The translations under genes were made by a program, and so were the position numbers. From positions 39,553-103,552 of the forward strand of contig CAYGSL010000010.1 of the NCBI GenBank assembly GCA_964352475.1: a stretch of 64,000 bases of DNA, read 5' to 3'. The notes beneath the pieces were generated by a model. It was not told the origin of the DNA, made no database searches, and saw only the letters and a program-made list of their open reading frames with translations. Below, piece after piece: positions 33,801 to 42,755 of the stretch (position 1 is the stretch's first letter; every line of letters starts with the position of its first letter). The stretch is from JAUIET01 sp964352475 (lineage in GTDB: Bacteria > Pseudomonadota > Gammaproteobacteria > Pseudomonadales > JAUIET01).

Positions 33801-34559
33801 ATCGTATCTGGGGTGCAGTGCTGACAATTTGATAGAGATACCAGGCCCTTGCAGATGGTTGCGGTTTTCAGACAATCGACCTATCTCATTGATCGCATCT
33901 TGATACGACTGCAGATACTCATCTGCCGCCGCTTGAGTGCGACTGGCCTCACCCAACATGTCGTAGCTATAGCGGTAACCTCGCCGCTCCTGCGGCGCCG
34001 CATTTGCGCAGGCCTCAGCAATAGTTTGGCCAAGTACAAACTGCGTACCCATAATCCGCATTGCCTGGCGCATGGCCACCCGAATCACCGGCTCGCCCAG
34101 GCGACCAACCACTTTACCTAAACCCAGCAGGCTGCGCTTACCGTCACTTCGATTAAAACCAACTACCTTGCCAGTCAACAATAAGCCCCAAGCTGAGGCA
34201 TGAACAAAAAACGAGTCTTGCGAGTCAAGGTTAGCCGCCCAATCGCCTTTCAGAATTTTATCCTGAATTAATTTGTCAGCGGTGTCGTTATCCGGAACCC
34301 GTAAAAGCGCCTCAGCCAGGCACATCAAAACGATACCTTCTTCGGAACTAAGATCATATTCGTTCAATAAAGCCTGAACACCGGACTCACCCGAGGCTAT
34401 ATCGCGCACCTGCCTGGACAAGCTCAGTGCGCGGCTTTGAATGCGCTCTGTGGCCTCGAGGTCGCTCTGGGCAAGCGGCATAAGGCGCGCCAGCACTTCC
34501 TCTTCAGAACTGCGGTGATAGCGCTTTATCGCGCCCCTAAGCTCATCAACAATCTGCAC
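30801..34559 (-). CDS. putA: Bifunctional proline dehydrogenase / L-glutamate-gamma-semialdehyde dehydrogenase
   Basis: 1,252 residues. It oxidises proline to glutamate in two steps, passing electrons to FAD/quinone and then NAD. The proline dehydrogenase barrel (about 160-470) has RLVKGAYWDAEIKHAQ, FATHNANS and FQRLHGMGDELY. The aldehyde dehydrogenase (about 570-1010) has general base Glu779 in ETGG, nucleophile Cys813 in SAGQRCSALR (spacing 34, as expected) and QPFGGHGLSGTGPKAGG. A C-terminal domain follows, as in long type B PutA. The N-terminus lacks the ribbon-helix-helix DNA-binding domain of E. coli PutA, so it should not autoregulate by that route. GTG start with AGG upstream. It lies 24 bp after the alcohol dehydrogenase gene, probably co-transcribed. 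Confidence 0.96.
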   Translation of the reverse strand: MQIVDELRGAIKRYHRSSEEEVLARLMPLAQSDLEATERIQSRALSLSRQVRDIASGESGVQALLNEYDLSSEEGIVLMCLAEALLRVPDNDTADKLIQDKILKGDWAANLDSQDSFFVHASAWGLLLTGKVVGFNRSDGKRSLLGLGKVVGRLGEPVIRVAMRQAMRIMGTQFVLGQTIAEACANAAPQERRGYRYSYDMLGEASRTQAAADEYLQSYQDAINEIGRLSENRNHLQGPGISIKLSALHPRYDYANRDRVHAELFPRLKQLVLLAKSYDIGVSIDAEEADRLELSLELIERVYTDPELGDWGGFGVVVQAYQKRALDVVHWLVALARQEQRGLMLRLVKGAYWDAEIKHAQLEGLSGYPVFTRKATTDISYRACARVLLENRDVIYPQFATHNANSVSAILEIAGDHEGYEFQRLHGMGDELYDSLMADIAIPCRIYAPVGEHEDLLAYLVRRLLENGANTSFVNKIVDDSVPLEALVADPVAKALAWSQAQNPGIVLPADIYGEERRNSAGIDLSDETEHQQLAHNVESWAAAAVRAAYEHQVANKEQPVCNPANTTECIGYITLAEQEDCELALSRSEQARAAWSVTTASERASILCRFADALQAKEHEFIALCAKEAGKTLNDGVGEVREAIDFCRYYASQAEFIAKRHPELEALGSVLCISPWNFPLAIFLGQVTAALATGNCVIAKPAEQTSMVALRATALLNESGLPEDVLQVVCARGAVAGEFLVPDARINAVMFTGSTATAQLIAQRLADRPGPRVPLVAETGGQNCMIADSTALTEQLVDDVISSGFQSAGQRCSALRVLYIQDDAADKTIDMIAGAMQQLGIGDPSELNTDVGPVIDQRALQSLQRHVDYMEGLCAAGKARLVYECELGEQFAKGTFFAPRLYEIDSIHLLRGEVFGPVVHVVRYRSSELDKVLEAVNSTGFGLTFGVHSRIDANCDKAARNIDAGNIYINRNTIGAVVGVQPFGGHGLSGTGPKAGGPSYLYRLLVQKIDGSVASLDNDPVRKLTPAPGQVSISNERLAQQDSLLNSQKQWSAKSMAARWDIVQQALRDSDISDAHWSRMNELVQFALLELEEPREMKGPTGEKNTLSHNPRGLICSISSEGGELMPSVCMALILGNVVLAGIPAGQQPRSAEQALQSITEDCFQISELKSGDDVTELLALPGMNGLLTNVAGDELANLERQLRRREGALLALVNEPLGEQLLRRLVLEKHVSTDTTASGGNASLLALGED

Positions 34560-34583
34560 GCGTTTACCTGGTTGTAGGCTCTT

Positions 34584-36770
34584 TTAGTGGCCTGCGCCAG
34601 AGGAATCTGCCGCAGCTTCGAGCAAGCGTTTGCCACGCCAAGATTGCTGTATCACGTACTGACGAATATGCTCTGCTTGCTCTGCATCCATAATGTCGCC
34701 CAGTTGTGGCATACCGCGTTCTTTAAGAATTCCGTCAATCACCACAGACTGCCACGCGTTTTGGTCTTGCAAAAACGCCGAGCCGCGCAAATCTGGAATA
34801 AGTAATCCCGATACCGCATTTAGGCCATGACAACCCATACACAGATCCTGGTAGCCGCGAAAACCTTTCTCCAGGACGGCTTCGTTTGCAGTGAGCTCTG
34901 GAGGGTTGAAGTTAACCACTCTTTGCCAATTAACAGGCGGCAATGCCTGTTTGGCACCCAGCTTGAACGTTAGTACCCGACTGACGTTCGGCAGGCTGCC
35001 ATCTTGCACGAACTCGCCAAACACCAAGGCGAACGCGCCACCCCAGCCGGCATTTACCGTTACATATTGCTCACCGTCTATGGTGTATGTCATTGGTGGA
35101 GCAACCACGCCGGTTTGCGCCGGGAAGTCCCACAGCTTCTCACCATTGTTGTCTCGGTAAGCAACTACGTTGCCATCTGCAGTTCCCTGAAAGACCAGAC
35201 CGCCCGCCGTACTCAATATACCGCCATTCCAGGGGCCTTTGTGTTCTACCTTCCACGCTTCTTTCTGCGTGATCGGATCCCATGCCAGTAATCGGCCTTG
35301 AATCAATGCACCCATGGCTTTGCGCTCTGCATCCGCATCGGGAAGACTGCCAATGATTCCATCGGTGCCGAGGTTTGCCACACCCGGTCGATATTTGTAG
35401 TGCTCGTCGTGCCCGTACATAGCGGGGAAATCCAGCACAGGAATGTACACCAGTCCGGTTTGCTGGCTATACGACATGGGGTGCCAATTGTGCCCGCCAA
35501 GATACGAAGGGAAAATCAACGCCGGCTCTTCAGTGTACCTGGCCCCGGGCAGCTCAACCGGGCGGCCGGTTTCCATATCCACATGGCTGGCCCATGTGAG
35601 ATTTATAAAGTTGTTGGCCGACAATAGCTCGCCGGTTTCTCTATCAATCACATAAAAGAATCCATTCTTCGGCGCTTGCATCAACACCTTGCGACTTTTG
35701 CCATCAAGTTCCAGTTCAGCCAGAATAATGTGCTGAGTAGCGGTGTAGTCCCAGGATTCTCCAGGCGTGGTTTGATAATGCCAAACGTAATCGCCGGTAT
35801 CAGGCTTAAGTGCCACAATCGAAGAAAGGAACAAGTTATCGCCACCACCCGGCGAGCGAATCGCCTGGTTCCAGGGCGTGCCATTGCCAACACCAATGTA
35901 AAGCATGTCCAGCTCAGCGTCGTAGGCCATGGAATCCCAGACCGTGCCGCCACCGCCGGCCTTCCACCATTCGCCTTTCCAGGTCTCGGCGGCCATCTTC
36001 ATGGTGTCATTTTCAAAGCCTTCTTCGGGGTTTCCAGGCACTGTGTAAAAGCGCCACGCCATTGAGCCGTCTTCAACGTTATACGCAGAAATAAAGCCAC
36101 GAACGCCGAATTCTGCGCCGCCATTGCCAATCAGCACCTTGCCTTTGATAATTCGCGGAGCGCCTGTGATGGTGTATGGAAGACTGGTGTCTACCGTTGC
36201 CACATCCCACAGCACCTTGCCGTCTTTGGCGTCCAGCGCAATCAGGCGCCCATCAAATGAACCCAGGAATACCTTGCCCTGCCAAACAGCCACGCCCCTA
36301 TTGACAGCGTCACAGCAACCATGGCGTATTTTTTCTCGTGGAACTTGCGGGTCATAAGTCCACAGCAAGGATCCATCGCGCGCGTCCAGGGCGTGAACAA
36401 TGCTCCAGGCTGATGTGGTGTACATAACGCCGTCTACAACAATCGGCGTGGCTTCAACACCGCGTTTGGTGCCTAAATCAAAAGACCAGGCCAAACCCAG
36501 ATCACCAACATTCTCGGTGGTAATTTTGTCCAGCGGAGAGTAACGCTGCTCCTTATAGGTACGACCATGAGCCATCCAGCTGCCCGGTTCGGCATTGGCA
36601 TTCAATAATCTGGGGCCATCAACCGCAGCAACTTGCTTTTTTTCCTGAGAGACTGCTGGTGTCGTCACATCGTTGGCGGGTGCTTCGGTCTTACCGCAGG
36701 CAACTAGCCCGAATAGAAATACGGACAGAATAATGGCGCCAGAAATACGCGCTGAACCTTGTTTCAACAT
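34584..36770 (-). CDS. PQQ-dependent quinohaemoprotein alcohol dehydrogenase (lipoprotein)
   Basis: 728 residues from the ATG at 36770, chosen because AGAGGTGA lies upstream and a lipoprotein signal follows (GLVAC, Cys25). Residues about 55-590 form the eight-bladed PQQ propeller with the adjacent disulphide pair Cys152-Cys153 (HGCCD), calcium ligands in NGGAEF and GNGTPWN, the catalytic Asp in SWDYTATQ, and repeated W-docking motifs. Residues about 630-720 are a cytochrome c domain with Cys644-Met-Gly-Cys647-His648. It should oxidise alcohols or aldehydes in the periplasm and pass electrons to its own haem. The substrate is unknown. PQQ synthesis genes are not in the window. It precedes putA in one likely operon. 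Confidence 0.92.
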   Translation of the reverse strand: MLKQGSARISGAIILSVFLFGLVACGKTEAPANDVTTPAVSQEKKQVAAVDGPRLLNANAEPGSWMAHGRTYKEQRYSPLDKITTENVGDLGLAWSFDLGTKRGVEATPIVVDGVMYTTSAWSIVHALDARDGSLLWTYDPQVPREKIRHGCCDAVNRGVAVWQGKVFLGSFDGRLIALDAKDGKVLWDVATVDTSLPYTITGAPRIIKGKVLIGNGGAEFGVRGFISAYNVEDGSMAWRFYTVPGNPEEGFENDTMKMAAETWKGEWWKAGGGGTVWDSMAYDAELDMLYIGVGNGTPWNQAIRSPGGGDNLFLSSIVALKPDTGDYVWHYQTTPGESWDYTATQHIILAELELDGKSRKVLMQAPKNGFFYVIDRETGELLSANNFINLTWASHVDMETGRPVELPGARYTEEPALIFPSYLGGHNWHPMSYSQQTGLVYIPVLDFPAMYGHDEHYKYRPGVANLGTDGIIGSLPDADAERKAMGALIQGRLLAWDPITQKEAWKVEHKGPWNGGILSTAGGLVFQGTADGNVVAYRDNNGEKLWDFPAQTGVVAPPMTYTIDGEQYVTVNAGWGGAFALVFGEFVQDGSLPNVSRVLTFKLGAKQALPPVNWQRVVNFNPPELTANEAVLEKGFRGYQDLCMGCHGLNAVSGLLIPDLRGSAFLQDQNAWQSVVIDGILKERGMPQLGDIMDAEQAEHIRQYVIQQSWRGKRLLEAAADSSGAGH

Positions 36771-36859
36771 GGCTGGTTTCACCTCTTTTTTGTTTGCAGC
36801 AAGGCTATCACGTTTTCTGGTAAAATCCGCTGCTTTCTTGAATTCTGGAACGCTGAACA

Positions 36860-37963
36860 ATGGGTCAAGCCGACAAAGTACTCGCCGTAAACAATGATCT
36901 CCCTATCCGCACTGATGCGGCCGTGCACAGTGGTAAAGTTCGCTGCGTGTACTGGCTGAACGAGGCTGATAGCGCACGACTAATTCGTGACCGCGGTTAT
37001 AACGTGGCGCCCAATGCGCCACTGGCGGTTATGGTGATTAGCGACCGCATTTCGGCGTTTGAATGCATGTGGCGGGCTGAAGGTGGCATGGCCGGCGTTC
37101 CCAGTAAAGGAGCGGCTCTGAACGCCATATCAAACCACTGGTTTGAGAGCTTTCGCGAAGCGGGACTGGCCGACAGCCACATCCTTGATGTACCCCACCC
37201 CCTGGTCTGGATTGTACAAAAAGCGCGGCCGGTTATGATTGAAGCCATCGCCAGACAATACATTACCGGGTCTATGTGGCGTGGCTACCAACGCGGTGAG
37301 CGCGAAATTTGCGGTATTCAATTGCCGGATGATCTGGAAAAAGATCAGCGAATGCCGAAACTTCTGATCACCCCTTCAACCAAGGGCATTCTAACCGGCA
37401 TTCCCGGTGTGCCCGAAATTGATGACGTCAACATCACCCGCGCTGATATAGAGAAAAATTTTGAAGCGTTCAAGTTCAGCAGCCAGGCAGATATTGCACT
37501 TTATGAAAAACTGCTTAGTGATGGTTTCAGCTTAATCAGCGACCGTCTTGCCGATGTTGGACAAATTTTTGTCGACACCAAATTTGAGTTTGGTTACGTT
37601 GATGACGCCGACGGCAACGAAAAGCTGATCTATATGGACGAAGTAGGCACACCCGATTCGTCGCGAATGTGGGACGCCGACGCTTACCAACAAGGCAAAG
37701 TGGTAGAAAATTCCAAAGAAGTATTTCGCCAGGCCTTACTCGCTCATTTCCCGGACCCGGATATTCTGACCAATAAAGACCGAATGGCGGAGCGCGCACC
37801 GCTGGCTGAAAACAATGAGTTGCCTTTGGAGATTATGCAAAAGGTATCTGACACCTATGTTGAAATGGCCGAGAAGATTATCGGCCGCAAGCTGGAAGTG
37901 TCAGACAACCCCAAGGCTGAAATTGTGGATGTATTAAACAGTGAATACGGCTTGATTAACTGA
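36860..37963 (+). CDS. purC: Phosphoribosylaminoimidazole-succinocarboxamide synthase
   Basis: 367 residues. It joins CAIR and aspartate with ATP to form SAICAR in purine synthesis. Visible family marks are SGKVRCVYW near the start, LAVMVISDRISAFE, MIEAIARQYITGSMWRGY, and VDTKFEFGY followed by YMDEVGTPDSSRMW. It is longer than the 237-residue E. coli enzyme and closer to the long form seen in other gammaproteobacteria. It is divergent from the alcohol dehydrogenase gene; the 89 bp between the starts must hold both promoters. It ends 2 bp before a strong hairpin. Confidence 0.95.
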   Translation: MGQADKVLAVNNDLPIRTDAAVHSGKVRCVYWLNEADSARLIRDRGYNVAPNAPLAVMVISDRISAFECMWRAEGGMAGVPSKGAALNAISNHWFESFREAGLADSHILDVPHPLVWIVQKARPVMIEAIARQYITGSMWRGYQRGEREICGIQLPDDLEKDQRMPKLLITPSTKGILTGIPGVPEIDDVNITRADIEKNFEAFKFSSQADIALYEKLLSDGFSLISDRLADVGQIFVDTKFEFGYVDDADGNEKLIYMDEVGTPDSSRMWDADAYQQGKVVENSKEVFRQALLAHFPDPDILTNKDRMAERAPLAENNELPLEIMQKVSDTYVEMAEKIIGRKLEVSDNPKAEIVDVLNSEYGLIN

Positions 37964-37965
37964 TC

Positions 37966-37985
37966 AGCCGCTCGCCAGAGCGGCT
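37966..37985. terminator. Bidirectional hairpin between purC and the OmpA/TSP3 gene
   Basis: A perfect 8-bp stem (AGCCGCTC / GAGCGGCT) with a GCCA loop, extendable by one C-G pair, sits in the 30 bp between the convergent stop codons. On the plus strand it is followed by GGTTTCG, only a weak T-tract. It probably ends both transcripts. Confidence 0.6.
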
Positions 37986-37993
37986 GGTTTCGC

Positions 37994-40900
37994 TCACTGA
38001 CAATCCATCTCATCAAGCACCCGAAATTCAACGCGCCTGTTCTCGGCGCGTCCTTCAGCTGTGTCGTTGCCGGCAATCGGCCTTGATTCACCATAGCCCG
38101 CCGAACTGAGTTGTTCGGCATTCACGCCTCTGTACACCATGTATCGCCGTACGGTTTCAGCGCGCCGTTTCGACAAATCATCGTTGGATTCTTCTGAACC
38201 CTGAGAATCAGTATGCGCCTGTATTTCAACGGCCGCATTGGGTGCCCGTTTAAGCGCTTCTGCAAACGGCTGCAATGCCTCTTGCCCTGCCTGAGACAAT
38301 GCCGCCGAGCCGCTTGGGAAGTTAACACCAGGCACTGCACCACTGAACTGATCGCAAGACAGTTTCGCCATGCGTTCTAACGGTGCAGATGAGGTGGTTT
38401 CGCGCGGTTGCGGAATAGGGGCCGGCGGAATTGCCGGCGCTGCTACCTCACCCCTTTCTGGCGGGGCGATCAAGGCTGGACGCTTGGGCCGCTCACCACC
38501 AAAGTAACGGTTGATGGATGCTGCAGCGTACCAGGCATCAGTATCGTAGCGGTCTAAATCGAGACGAATAAACCAGGGCGAGCCTGGCGAGTGAAATTGC
38601 GCTCCTACGCCTACGGCGAGTTGTACGTCAGTAACCTCGTCAAAGCGCACCGTACCGCCATCATCTTCCGCTTTATTATTAATAGCCGAGATACCGGCCT
38701 TGGCGTACACGTTCCACCACGACTGAGGATTTCGCAATAAATAACCCGCCATCAGTGAAGGCACCTGGTAACTAATGGCCGCATCAGGAAACGCCCTATC
38801 AAGTGCAGGCACCCGGTTACCCAGCCCAGCTTCGCCAATGTCAGCGTATTTCAATTCAGCAAACCAATGCGGCTTGAAATGCCAGCCAACCATGAGCTCC
38901 CAGCCGTCAGATGCATCATCATCAGTGCTCCAGCCATTGGATTCACGCTCTGGCTCAACGTGTGATGCGCCATAACCAATACCCGCGTACCAACAGTCTC
39001 TGAAAGTATGGGCGTCTTCGTTTTCCAGACCGCAATCGGTCTTGCCCGCCGCCTTACTGCTCGGTGCAACTGCTAGCAAACAAAGGGCCAGCAGGCCAAG
39101 CAAAGAACCGAGGCCGACCGCGCCACCGCCACCATCTATTGAGGTAATTAACTCGCCATCCGTGTCTGCCTGCAGGCGATCGGGAATACCGTCGTTGTTG
39201 AAATCGCCACCGTCTTCGCTCTCAAGCGCATCACTGAATCCGTCGTTGTCGCTGTCAGTATCGCGGAAGTCGGCCAGACCGTCTGCATCCGTGTCTACCG
39301 GCATGGCAGGATCAGCCCCGGCTTCTACCGCGTCTGGAATACCGTCATTGTCGCTGTCGGTATCCATGTCGTCGTTGATGCCATCCGCATCGGTATCTTC
39401 GCCCATCTCAACAGAGTCGGGAATACCATCGGCATCCGAATCTGCATTGGGGTCGGGACCTGGTCCAGGCCCATTGTCAACATCGTCTGCTGCATTTCCG
39501 GCGGTCGGATCAGTGCCGTTGCTTAACACTTCTGTGCCGTCTGCCACACTGCCATCGTCCGTATCGGTATCCAGCGGATCCGTTGCACCCAATCCGTTTA
39601 GCGGGCCACTGCCAGCAAGCTCTGTGCCGTCGTTCAGACCATCGCCATCGGTGTCGGCGTTGTTGGGATCAGTTTCGCCAGTACCTGCACTATTGCTGTC
39701 ACCAATAGTATTCACTGTGGCACCATCACCGTTAGCGTCTTCCTCGCCATCTTGCAGGCCGTCATCGTCGCTATCCGGGTCACTTGGGTCTGTTGTTGAC
39801 GCGGGATCTGCGTCAATCACAAACGAGGGAGATATTGGGTCTGTTCCAGTAAATGGCGTGGCGTTGTTGTCGCTGTTACCGGCGGGAATAGCAACAGTGA
39901 CACCTTGCTCCAGACCATCCGAGAGACCGTCATTATCCGTGTCGGAATTCAGGGCATCGGTTTCGTCACCTGTGAAAGGCAGCCCATCGCCACCAAGTTG
40001 TTCCGCACCATCGGCAAGCCCGTCATCGTCGCTGTCGGCGTCCAACGGCGAACTATCACCTGCATCCAGCGAATCATCATGGCCAATCTCGTCACCATCT
40101 TCTATACCGTCGTTATCTGTATCCGGGTCGGCGGGATCAGTACCCAGAACCATTTCCTGAGCGTCGCTGATACCGTCGTCATCTGAATCAACACCTATGT
40201 CATCCGCGCCCATACCCGCGGTTGGATCGGTGCTGTTGGCCAGAACTTCTGTACCGTCTTGTATTCCGCCGTCGTCGGTATCCGTATCAAGCGGATCTGT
40301 AGCGCCCAGCAGTGCAAGCGGCCCCGTAGCATTGGCCTCCTGGCCATCCAACAGGCCATCGCCGTCTGTGTCCGGGTTGCGTGGATCGGTTTCACCACTA
40401 CCCATAGTGCCCGTGGCAGCAATTGTGTTCACTGTTGCTCCGTCGCCGTTGGCATCTTCAGCACCATCTAACAGCCCGTCGGCATCGGTGTCTGCATTGC
40501 TGGGGTCAGTAGTACTTGCAGGGTCTGCATCTATTACAAAGTTTGCAGAGCCTGTGTTGGTGCCGGTAAACGCAATACCTGTTCCAGCACTTGTGCCACC
40601 GGGCACAGGTGTGGTCACCCCGGCTTCCGTACCATCGTTTAAGCCGTCGGCATCTGAATCAGGATCCAGAGGGTCAGTGGCATCACCGCCACCGGCCACG
40701 CCATCCAGTCCTAACACTTCGGCTCCATCACTGAGACCATCATCGTCCGTATCGGCGTCCAGTGGATCACTATCACCTGCGTCCAGGCTGCCGTCGTTGC
40801 CCACTTCAGTGCCATCATCTATGCCATCGTCATCAGTATCGGCATCGTTAGGATCTGTTCCCAGCGTCATTTCCTGAGCATCACTGAGGCCATCACCATC

Positions 40901-42628
40901 ACTATCAGCACCGGTATCGTCAGCACCATTGCCCGCTGTCGGGTTGGTGGAGTCGGCCAGTACCTCGGTGCCATCCCGGGTGCCGCCATCATCTGTATCA
41001 GTATCCAATGGGTCGGTAGTACCAATACCATTCAGGGGTCCGGTCGCATTCGTCTCGTCGCCATCGCTCAAACCGTCGTTATCAGTGTCAGGGTTATTGG
41101 GGTCTGTTTCACCTGAGCCCATGGTGCCTGTGGCGCCAATTACGTTTGCGGTTGCTCCATCCTGATTAGCATCTTCAACGCCATCGTTCAACCCGTCTGC
41201 ATCACTATCAACCATGGTTGGATCGGTAGTACTGTCCGGGTCGGCATCACCGGCAAACATACCCGCGGTACCTGCAAAAGCAATGCCACTGCCATCTGAT
41301 ATTCCAGCCGAAACACCTGGAGCAGAGACGCCTACTTCAACACCATCACCAATCAGGTCGCCGTCTGTATCAGCGTCAAGCGGATCAGTTGGTCCAATGC
41401 CTGTAAGCAGCCCGCTGCCATTGACCTCATCACCGTCGTTCAGACCATCATCATCACTGTCGGCATCAAGCGGGTCGGTCTCGCCGGCATCCAAAGAGGC
41501 ATCACCACCCAACTCATCAAAATCGCTAAGACCGTCATTGTCGCTATCGGCGTCATTCGGATCTGTGCCTGCCACTGCTTCGTCCGCGTTGCTCAGCCCA
41601 TCGCCATCGTCGTCCGTAGCGTTCAAGGTGTTCAACTCATCAATCGCAGCAGCACTTGCCATTACAGCACCGGACGCGGCGTAGATATCTGCTCCACCAG
41701 AACGCAAGCCTTCGTCGTCATCAGTGTCTAATGGGAAGTCACTTAAGCCCACCAGGTCGCTGGCATCCGTGACATCATCCGGAAAAATTGATATGCCGAA
41801 ATACGTTTGCCCGGGTGCTAGCCCCAGATCTGCACCCCAGCTAACCAGGGTTCCGCCGGGCGCTTCCGTTGAAGAACCCACGTTCGGTGCGTTCTGGCCG
41901 CTGAAGGCTTGTGCAGGCGCACTCAGTACAGAGCCCTCAGCCAGAAATCCGTATTCCTGGTCAGCCGCTGCTTCAGTCATATCCGCATTACTTATTGAAA
42001 CCAACGGGCCGTAACTTGCGGGGTTGCCCGCACCATCAACGCTGAGAATTGCCGCTATCTGCGCTCCGTTATTGGCCTGTTTCTCAATCAACAAGTGGCC
42101 TCCCTGGTCTATCAATCCCACCGTGGTTGGCACTGTTAATCCGTCGGAGGTGACGTAGTCGACCCGCTCTATGTTGCCTGCAAACTGGGTGGTGTCTGCT
42201 GTATTTTTGAAAACATCAAGAATGCCCCGGTTCAGAAAACGGCCGGTGAGAATTGAATCGTAGGAAAACTGGCCTGCCTCAAAAGGGTATGAGACCTGAT
42301 AATCCAGCAAACTTGGGGGGGTACTCAATTCTGCGAAGAACTTTGTGCGCACGCCACTGACTAAAGTGTTGTCTATCACACGAACCTGAACATCGAAATC
42401 TTGATACACCAATACCTCAAGGCCACTGTTCAGCGTTGCCCCTGTAAGAATGATATTGAGCCCATTACCGAATGTATAATCATCTGCGCCAATGCTGTAA
42501 TTGAACGGTGTGGCAGGTTCAGTAACGCTGTTTAAAATAGTCGTGCTATCCAGGGCAGCGGATGGCAGACTAATTGCGGCGGCTAGCAAGCCTGCCCCAA
42601 TACAGTGGTGCAGAGTACGGTGATGCAT
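37994..42628 (-). CDS. Thrombospondin type 3 repeat protein fused to an OmpA-family protein
   Basis: 1,544 residues from the ATG at 42628 (GGAAC upstream); a GTG four codons earlier is possible. There is a signal peptide at about 1-27. An unrecognised N-terminal domain (about 30-330) is followed by aspartate-rich TSP3 calcium repeats (about 335-1145, DADSDDDGL type). A Gly-rich hydrophobic segment at 1166-1188 (GGGGAVGLGSLLGLLALCLL) is followed by SSKAAG. Then come a beta-barrel region (about 1215-1390), a Pro-rich linker and an OmpA/MotB peptidoglycan-binding domain (about 1435-1544, HTDSQGSEESND and SKRRAE). The segment at 1166 looks like a GlyGly-CTERM-style anchor running straight into a signal-peptide-like end, as if two envelope proteins were joined. 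Its role is probably outer membrane to cell wall linkage with a surface-exposed calcium-binding stalk. It is convergent with purC. Confidence 0.87.
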   Translation of the reverse strand: MHHRTLHHCIGAGLLAAAISLPSAALDSTTILNSVTEPATPFNYSIGADDYTFGNGLNIILTGATLNSGLEVLVYQDFDVQVRVIDNTLVSGVRTKFFAELSTPPSLLDYQVSYPFEAGQFSYDSILTGRFLNRGILDVFKNTADTTQFAGNIERVDYVTSDGLTVPTTVGLIDQGGHLLIEKQANNGAQIAAILSVDGAGNPASYGPLVSISNADMTEAAADQEYGFLAEGSVLSAPAQAFSGQNAPNVGSSTEAPGGTLVSWGADLGLAPGQTYFGISIFPDDVTDASDLVGLSDFPLDTDDDEGLRSGGADIYAASGAVMASAAAIDELNTLNATDDDGDGLSNADEAVAGTDPNDADSDNDGLSDFDELGGDASLDAGETDPLDADSDDDGLNDGDEVNGSGLLTGIGPTDPLDADTDGDLIGDGVEVGVSAPGVSAGISDGSGIAFAGTAGMFAGDADPDSTTDPTMVDSDADGLNDGVEDANQDGATANVIGATGTMGSGETDPNNPDTDNDGLSDGDETNATGPLNGIGTTDPLDTDTDDGGTRDGTEVLADSTNPTAGNGADDTGADSDGDGLSDAQEMTLGTDPNDADTDDDGIDDGTEVGNDGSLDAGDSDPLDADTDDDGLSDGAEVLGLDGVAGGGDATDPLDPDSDADGLNDGTEAGVTTPVPGGTSAGTGIAFTGTNTGSANFVIDADPASTTDPSNADTDADGLLDGAEDANGDGATVNTIAATGTMGSGETDPRNPDTDGDGLLDGQEANATGPLALLGATDPLDTDTDDGGIQDGTEVLANSTDPTAGMGADDIGVDSDDDGISDAQEMVLGTDPADPDTDNDGIEDGDEIGHDDSLDAGDSSPLDADSDDDGLADGAEQLGGDGLPFTGDETDALNSDTDNDGLSDGLEQGVTVAIPAGNSDNNATPFTGTDPISPSFVIDADPASTTDPSDPDSDDDGLQDGEEDANGDGATVNTIGDSNSAGTGETDPNNADTDGDGLNDGTELAGSGPLNGLGATDPLDTDTDDGSVADGTEVLSNGTDPTAGNAADDVDNGPGPGPDPNADSDADGIPDSVEMGEDTDADGINDDMDTDSDNDGIPDAVEAGADPAMPVDTDADGLADFRDTDSDNDGFSDALESEDGGDFNNDGIPDRLQADTDGELITSIDGGGGAVGLGSLLGLLALCLLAVAPSSKAAGKTDCGLENEDAHTFRDCWYAGIGYGASHVEPERESNGWSTDDDASDGWELMVGWHFKPHWFAELKYADIGEAGLGNRVPALDRAFPDAAISYQVPSLMAGYLLRNPQSWWNVYAKAGISAINNKAEDDGGTVRFDEVTDVQLAVGVGAQFHSPGSPWFIRLDLDRYDTDAWYAAASINRYFGGERPKRPALIAPPERGEVAAPAIPPAPIPQPRETTSSAPLERMAKLSCDQFSGAVPGVNFPSGSAALSQAGQEALQPFAEALKRAPNAAVEIQAHTDSQGSEESNDDLSKRRAETVRRYMVYRGVNAEQLSSAGYGESRPIAGNDTAEGRAENRRVEFRVLDEMDCQ
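39180..41640 (-). repeat. Three-unit TSP3 superrepeat (236 and 239 residues)
   Basis: The calcium repeats are organised in three long superunits. Each starts near DGLS(D/N)AxE, passes SLDAG(E/D), a DPxSTTDP segment and EDANxDGAT, and ends TAGxxADD. Equivalent codons lie at 41576, 40868 and 40151, giving periods of 708 and 717 bp. A shorter unrelated-order tail of DTDxDGI repeats follows down to about 39180. The long plus-strand ORFs opposite this region are low-complexity shadows. Confidence 0.8.
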
Positions 42629-42755
42629 AGTTAGTTCCACGGAGAAAGCTCTTATCGTTGCTTAATCCTTGCCTTGGACTGTAATCCGCGCAAGGAAATA
42701 GGAACAGTATAGGCAGCGATTTACAATAGTTTACAAACTAGGAAGTAATGCCAAA

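Noticed and set aside
36771..36860. N-terminal extension of the alcohol dehydrogenase from a TTG at 36860
   Set aside because: The ATG at 36770 has a strong ribosome site and directly begins a lipoprotein signal; the extension would overlap the purC start.
39042..41684. Plus-strand ORFs up to 372 codons opposite the TSP3 repeats
   Set aside because: Ser/Pro/Val low-complexity shadows of the Asp/Gly codons on the other strand.
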